64,000 nucleotides of DNA. Origin: Glomus cerebriforme. Its lineage: Eukaryota > Glomeromycota > Glomeromycetes > Glomerales > Glomeraceae. The notes below the pieces were generated by a model, which was not told the origin of the DNA, searched no databases, and worked only from the letters and a program-made list of their open reading frames with translations. Every line of letters begins with the position of its first letter. The first letter of the stretch is position 1. This document shows positions 58,356-64,000 of this stretch, one piece after another. The DNA lies in NCBI GenBank assembly GCA_003550305.1, contig QKYT01000186.1, positions 111,129-175,128 of the forward strand, given 5' to 3'. A program made the translations under genes and the position numbers.

Positions 58356-60770
58356 TGAATTTTAAAAAGTACCGAATTTAATGAAATTTTCAATTAAATC
58401 GATCTTTATGTCTTCAATTCAAAAGGTCTTTTTATAAGAACAAAAATCTATTTTGTATCAAGTGGTTTCACGTTATTTCAATTTCATTACTTCAAATCGA
58501 AAAAAATAAACAAAAATCAATTGAGACTTTTTCTTGTCCAAAAAAGTATTAAAAAAGAGAGATGCATGTCAATTCGACGCCAAAATAAATTTATTGTTTA
58601 TCAATAGCATTTATCGCTAATGGAGGCAGACATCACCCGGTTTGCCAAAGGCCGAGCCTAAGTTATAATAATTATTATGATCTTTACTCCTATTTCTTTA
58701 AATATAAATTTACCATTGAAATCGATATATTATTACTAACTTTGGTTAAACTGTTATTCCATTGTAATCTTGATGAAAAAAATAATTAGACTTAAATTGA
58801 ATTATTGTAATCAAAATATAAACAATGCGTGACTTAACTTTGAATAATTCCAAGTAATGGATTTATTTGATAAATCGCGTCATAAAATAAAACTAAGATG
58901 AAATTTTAATTACATCATATCACATTTAATTTATTTAAAGACCTATTAGGCGTATAGCATTGGAAGGAATGGATACATATAATTAAAGGAAAATAAAGTT
59001 TTTTTATTAATATAAAAAAAAAATGCATTACGCGTCGCGTAGTTTCTGTGTGCCCAGTTAAATAGACGATCAACACACACAATAAAAGATTCGATTTTTA
59101 ATTGTTTTGTGACTTTGAAGTTGTGAAATTAAGTAATTGCGAGAGAAAAACCATTATTTAAATATCATTGTGCGCCCAAAATAAAGGTTGCTTATGTAAT
59201 ACAACCCGTGATAGCTAGATTAGATTAAATATGCTTACAATATAATTTAATCAAACTTAATTAATTCCATTATTGATCCAATAAGAATTCATGGAGAGAA
59301 TTAATACTCAAACATTCCGTTTATTTATGCAAGCGACGATCTTAAATACATTACATATAAAATTTTAGAAACATTCTACTGGAAAGTTTATCATTTTGAA
59401 CAATGGAATAACATCACGCAAATAATAAGATGCAAGAAAAATCGAAATAAAAAAATTTTATCAATTTAGCCACAATAATAGCCTTCATATCTCGATGCAT
59501 AATCAAGTAGACAAATGTTACTTTACTTACTTAGTCACCGCTTAAAATTTAAATTTGCTCCGAATTTATTATTCCTCAGATGACTCATATACTTTTCAAT
59601 CACGCATAATTGTTTCGTTGCATCGAATATATTTCTTTAAAAAAAAATTTTTTTTTGGCGTTCTTTATCTAAATATAAGTATATTTTAAAAGCTCCTTCA
59701 TCGAAGGCTATTATCGAAACATTTTATGAATGCATTTTTAATAAATATTATACTAAGTCGTTGTTTTAGTCTGTTTATAGAGAGTTCATTACACGAAAAT
59801 GGATCCTATGTGTATTCCCTTATATGGATATATAAGTATTTTTTTCGATCTCCGAATCAATTATTATTATAAATCCTAATTTGTTGTAGGGTTTGAGCTT
59901 TTGTACTACATAACTTTGTATTGGTCCGAGTCCAATGTAATATATTTGTTACGCAAGTTGCGAATAACAAATGCAGATTTATAAGAATATACAATTCCCA
60001 ACACCAATACATACTTTTTAATACTAAAGCATTTAGAATTTAAATACAAATCATATTTATTAAAGTATTGTATAAAAATACCCTATAAAAAATTTCTGGA
60101 TAAATGATCATTTTTCTGGGGTTTATTCCGAATAAATTCAGAAATGTGATCATTTTTCTGAAAAATTTTTTATAGGGATATACCGTAAAAATAATGAGAT
60201 TAATTCAAGCAAAATTAGAGACTTTGAAGCATATTTGGATTATTTTTAAAAATCAACGTTAATTAAAATTATAAATTATAAATTTGAACTTTCAGCTAAA
60301 ATTATTGCGACAAAAGGGATATACTGTATATATGTTGTGCCTCGGATAAAGACCAGCCTACACTATTGGGCCAAGTTTATAATGCCTTAAGATATTTGCC
60401 CGGCATAAGACATATCAGCTGCGATCTTGTGAATTTAAACACAAATCGAACTTGGCTAACATTAGATATACCCTTGATTTTTAAATGAAATTTCTCAGTA
60501 GGGAAACATTGAATTGCCTGTAACATTTTCTTGGTAGTAAAGTCAATGGTATAGAATTAATTACTGGTTAATTAATTTCATGATCTAGAATTAAATACTA
60601 ATTAAATTAGGAAATAATTGTTTATTTTGCACTTCATTGAAAAGAGCAAGAAAAATTAGCACGTCATCATGTTTTTAAAAAAAAGCTACGCCTCAAAGTC
60701 ACGTGGAAATAAGTATCATTACCCAAGTTGCATTACTAATAACTATATTATCAATACTTTTAGGCATATT
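58356..60770. other. Spacer with one foldback element
   Basis: Non-coding AT-rich DNA. A GC-richer patch near 58620-58665 (GGAGGCAGACATCACCCGG) has no recognised identity. The 97-bp foldback element at 60081-60177 is listed separately. Confidence 0.4.
60081..60177. mobile_element. 97-bp foldback element with CCCTATAAAAAATTT ends
   Basis: Starts CCCTATAAAAAATTTCTG and ends CAGAAATG... TGAAAAATTTTTTATAGGG, so its termini are inverted repeats; ATA flanks both sides, consistent with a TA or ATA target duplication. GATCATTTTTCTG occurs twice inside as a direct repeat around a TTTATTCCGAATAAA palindrome. No coding capacity; probably a MITE moved by a transposase in trans. Confidence 0.65.
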
Positions 60771-62280
60771 TCATTTCAATTTGTTTAACTTGATGAATAA
60801 CTTTTGCTTATACATATATTTTTGATCTTTTTCATTACCATCTGTCATTAGAATAGGAAAGGAACATAATTCTACTAACAAATTGTCATCCCTATCTTCA
60901 ACATCCTATCTTCCTTCCATTATATTTGGATCTATTTTAGTATTATATGGAAAAAATTGAAAATGAATAACTGGTTCCTGGATCTTTAAACGAAAAAGAA
61001 ATATTCTAATCACTTCCCATATTAGATCAATTGCCATATCGTTATGTAGTTTACTCTTTTTCTGTCTTTTATATGTACGAAGATTATTAATTGACATGTT
61101 TAACTTCTCTTTTATATTGGATATGACTGGATAGTTTTGTGTATTTTTGTCGTCGATAATAGCCCTGTTCACTTCCGTTCTGTTCCGATTTTCAAAAAAT
61201 TTTTTAGCCAATCAAACTCATTTAAGAATCGGATCAACAACCAGATCAAATCCAAGTGTTCCGAAATTTAAATATACAACGCTTGTTTTTTAAGCTATAT
61301 GATTGGAAACAAGCGGAACGGACCAAGTACGGTTTTTCTGTTCAATTTATGCCATTTTTTAATTTGCTAAAAAAACTTTCACCAAAATCGGAAGTGAACA
61401 GGGCTAATATCTGCGAAACCAAGACTACCAAGAAATCCATATATTTGCTGACGTATTTTAATAGGCCAAGCTCTGATTATATCATTGGTTCCATTGATAA
61501 TTCATTTAACATCTGAGGAAATACGGGTGTTATTATTCCATAAATATCACTTTTCACATTTTTAGTTGTTGAGGGATGATAATTTGCATCTTTAATGATT
61601 TCTTCAAGTACATAATGCTGTAAAACAGCTTTTACAAGTTGTAATTCATTTCCTCTAGATTTTACTTTCACTTTCGCTTTACATTGATAAGTACATAATA
61701 ATTTATTTATTTTCTCTACTTTTCTCAGATTTCCAACATATTTTTTCAATCATTGATTGTAATTCCAAAATATCTTTCACAAATTGAACACTGTGATTTT
61801 CAACATTATCATTTAAAGGAAAGGTTGTTGTTTTGTCAATGCACTTTTGTCATTCCCTATTTTCAATATTTAATTTTGTATTCAATGTCTTGAGTTGTTC
61901 ATTTTCACCAATTAATGTTTTATTCTTTTCCTTGAGTTGTTCATTTTCATTATTTAAAGTTTTATTCCATTTATTTTCATTTTTATTTTCTTCATTTAAA
62001 GTCCTATACCTTTTTTCAAGATGCTCATATTTTCCTATTTCATTATCCTTTATAATTCTTAAATCATCATATTTTTTATTAAGTAATCTTATTTCATCAT
62101 TTTTTTGATTTTCTAAATTTATAATAAATTGTTGAAGATTTTGATTTTCTTTTAATAAATTTGACAATTTATTATTTAATTTATTCCAAGTTTATCAGAC
62201 TTATTAGAGGATGAAGTATTAATATTAGTCAGGTTGTCTTTAATTTTTTTTCTTTTGTAATATTTGATATTTTAATTCAT
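60771..62280 (-). pseudogene. Decayed coiled-coil protein of a Glomeromycotina-type expanded family, split by a MITE
   Basis: In order on the minus strand: a coiled coil (LLKENQNLQQFIINLENQKN and onward, to about 61850), a TGA, then FPLNDNVENHSVQFVKDILE, then VEKINKLLCTYQCKAKVKVK, AVLQHYVLEEIIKD, RAWPIKIRQQIYGFLGSLGF, the inserted element at 61162-61404, DDKNTQNYPVISNIKEKLNM, IWEVIRIFLFRLKIQEPVIH, IDPNIMEGR, TAG, DVEDRDDNLLVELCSFPI and a stop at 60771. The IRQQIYGFLGSLGF plus VIRIF.FRLKIQEP signature is, from memory, shared by many Rhizophagus proteins of unknown function. There are a TGA, a TAG where a Trp codon is expected, and at least three frameshifts, one in an A6 run near 61745. Function unknown; clearly non-functional here. 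Confidence 0.75.
61162..61404. mobile_element. 243-bp MITE with TA target duplication inside the coiled-coil pseudogene
   Basis: The ends are GCCCTGTTCACTTCCG and CGGAAGTGAACAGGGC, exact inverted repeats; a looser match (GATTTT..., then TTTTTTAGC against GCTAAAAAAAC) continues inward. TA flanks both ends. Removing the element and one TA leaves the host frame reading on through the insertion site, so the insertion is precise. TA duplication suggests a Tc1/mariner-type mobiliser. No transposase inside. Confidence 0.8.
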
Positions 62281-63635
62281 CTGTTAATGAAATTACAAAT
62301 TTAAATTAGTACAAAGGAAATTGGTCGTACAAATTTTCGCAGAATATTTTAAATGTAAACATCACACACATATTGCTCGTTTTGTTATTAAAATAAGCAA
62401 ATAAGTTAAAAGATAATGAAGAATTTGATTTATAAAGTATTTTAAAACCGATTTATTGTACATAAGAAATCAAATTCATTTATTATATTAACGTATTTTT
62501 AAAACTTCTGTATCATCTACGGTCCTAAAACTAACCTAATCAAATTTACCACTTTTGAGAATAATTTACATTTCAAATTCTGCCAAATTATTCTAAATCA
62601 CATGGCTTTTCACACAATGATTGTTTAGTTAAAATCTTTCTATTGATATATTATTATTTGAAGTTATTTTATAATTATTTTAAAATTATTAGAATACTAT
62701 GGCAAGCCGCTCTGGTCAAAAGTGCGTCATAAAACCCAACGTATATACGTTATGTTTTACGACGCACTTTTGACCAGAGCGGCTTGTCATATATTATTTC
62801 AAATATCTACTACTTTTTTTCTAGGTAAATTAGACTTTTAGCTTCTTGAAGTATATCTTATTATAATCATTAAACATAAAAAAAAATCATTCATTTTATG
62901 AAATTAGATCACACATAAATAAAATTTCAAAAGCTAAAAACTTAATTAGCAAAGTTCGTTAAATTGTTCAATTAAGAGAAAATATAAAATAAAAAATTTG
63001 TTTCTCACTAAAAAATGTGGAATCAAAAAGCTTAATAATACTTCATCTTGTAGTTTTTTTAATATCTAAAATTTTTCGTTTTTCTTTTTTGTTATTACCC
63101 ATCCGGATGAATCCATTTGATTTCATGATTAATTATTTTTACTTGTTAGATAATTATAAAATATTTTTTAACGTATAAAATGTTACGCTTTACCATACAT
63201 TTTCAAAATTAATTGCTGATAAAAATTATTGAAAGCTAAATTTGTCAAATATATTTATTACAACTATTCCAATTTTCAAAAAAAAAAAACATTTGGTGTT
63301 ACATGTTTTACATACTTTGATCAATTAAGAAAGTACCTTTATTACATGAAATAAGTTAAATAATCAATAATAGATTTTCAGCACAAGTAGATGACAAATT
63401 TTTTTAATAAAATTTACAGTTTATATTAAATTTTACTAGTTCATATATAATAATTTGTCATAAAAAATAATTTATACTGCAAAGAAAGCATAATTTTTCA
63501 AACTGATAACAAGATGCGAAATTTGTTACTTGTATTAAAAAACAATTAATATAAAATAATCATATCAAAAAAAAATCTTTAAATGAAAAAAAAACACAAA
63601 AAAATTCTATAAAATTACAAAAATGATTTGTTTTC
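62281..63635. other. Spacer with a 90-bp palindrome
   Basis: Non-coding AT-rich DNA between the coiled-coil pseudogene and the last kinase gene. Its only structured item is the palindrome at 62700-62789. Confidence 0.4.
62700..62789. mobile_element. 90-bp loopless palindromic element flanked by TA
   Basis: Two 45-base arms, TGGCAAGCCGCTCTGGTCAA AAGTGCGTC... and its reverse complement, match at 41 of 45 positions and meet at an ACGTAT/ATACGT centre with no spacer. TA flanks both sides (62698-62699 and 62790-62791). It is much richer in GC than its surroundings. This is a complete foldback, probably a non-autonomous Tc1/mariner-like element. Confidence 0.8.
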
Positions 63636-64000
63636 TTAAAAATTTCCCCCGCCTTTAGATTCATTATTTTGATCTAAAAAAAATAGAAATTATAAAATTA
63701 ATATTATGTTAACATAAAAAAAGTTTAAAATATTAATAAAAAAAATTTACCATCGTTAATTTTTAATTGAGAAATATCAATTTGTAGATTTTCTATTAAA
63801 TAAAATAAAATTATTAGATTTTCTATTAAATAAAATAAAATTATTAGATTTTTTTTTTAATATTTATCAAATGAAATAAAAATTTATTTACCCGAATATT
63901 CGGTGCTTATAATATTATCATATTGTTTATAATAATCATCTGAATTTTTTGGTTCAGGAAGATTGTTAAAATCAAGTAGTCTGCTTGTATAAATAGCTTC
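63636..64000 (-). CDS. Zinc-ribbon-family protein kinase 3, C-terminal end only
   Basis: Three minus-strand exons are visible: 64000-63892 (gene continues beyond the window), 63792-63751 and 63673-63636, in phase. They encode EAIYTSRLLDFNNLPEPKNS, DDYYKQYDNIISTEYSG, then ENLQIDISQLKIND and DQNNESKGGGNF. AIYTSRLL(D/N)FNNLP is the tail found after the kinase domain in kinases 1 and 2, so a kinase of this family is inferred upstream. The donor after EYSG sits at the same place as in kinase 2. The acceptor of the second exon lies in a 30-bp tandem duplication (63786-63845), so two equal acceptors exist. The kinase domain itself is outside the window. Confidence 0.75.
63786..63845 (-). repeat. 30-bp tandem duplication carrying a 3' splice site
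   Basis: The block AAAATCTAATAATTTTATTT then TATTTAATAG occurs, read on the minus strand, immediately before and (as its first eight bases) at the start of exon 2 of kinase 3. Each copy ends in TTTAATAG. Using the upstream copy would add exactly ten codons (NLIILFYLIE) without a stop. Confidence 0.8.

Noticed and set aside
13960..60330. Frequent TACAGTA/TACTGTA words, at first sight a dispersed signal
   Set aside because: A rough count (about 17 on both strands) is close to what this base composition would give (about 15), so no enrichment can be claimed.
1..64000. CRISPR arrays, bacterial operons, phage or integron features
   Set aside because: Spliced genes and fungal families throughout; no regularly spaced direct repeats with unique spacers were seen.

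Overview
The window looks like nuclear DNA of an arbuscular mycorrhizal fungus (Glomeromycotina, close to Rhizophagus). Genes are split by many short GT-AG introns (about 50-110 nt), the DNA is very AT-rich, and several lineage-expanded families are present: protein kinases with an N-terminal two-CxxC zinc ribbon, Sel1-repeat kinases, MATA-HMG-box genes and a coiled-coil family full of relics. Ordinary fungal housekeeping genes lie between them. Species identity is inferred from these families, not proven.

Layout. 1-1168 (+) is the 3' part of an ALIX/Bro1/Rim20-type gene. 2642-4194 (+) is a Rax1-like RGS membrane protein, facing an F-box/WD40 gene at 4664-6516 (-). 7172-7891 (-) is a 3CxxC-type zinc-finger ORF. 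8.4-21.5 kb is accessory: two complete zinc-ribbon kinases (8387-9873 and 15904-17462, both -), a truncated kinase pseudogene (12493-13008, +), a wrecked Sel1-kinase pseudogene (20401-21560, -), and repeats. 22.4-30.4 kb is a conserved divergent pair: the kinetochore scaffold Spc7/KNL1 (22453-25982, -, ten exons, SILK and RVSF motifs, MELT-like array broken by an assembly gap) and Rtp1/TANGO6 (26216-30364, +, thirteen exons), sharing a 233-bp intergenic region. 33632-35447 (+) is a PP2C phosphatase with a possible mitochondrial presequence, and 40319-43860 (+) is a Sec7-PH Arf exchange factor. A third kinase pseudogene lies at 35.93-37.41 kb and an N gap at 39141-39986.

From 43.9 kb to the end the window is gene-poor: two MATA-HMG ORFs (53178-53705 and 57912-58355, -) with a relic of a third between them, a decayed coiled-coil gene (60771-62280, -) carrying a TA-flanked MITE inside its coding region, several foldback elements, and the 3' end of another zinc-ribbon-family kinase (63636->64000, -). 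The gene-dense blocks (0-8, 22-36 and 40-44 kb) are conserved core genes; the spacers hold young and decaying lineage-specific duplicates and small non-autonomous transposons. No RNA genes, CRISPR arrays or prokaryote-type operons were seen. The strongest candidates for something undescribed are the C-terminal tail shared by the kinase family, splice-site evolution among its paralogues, and the foldback elements.
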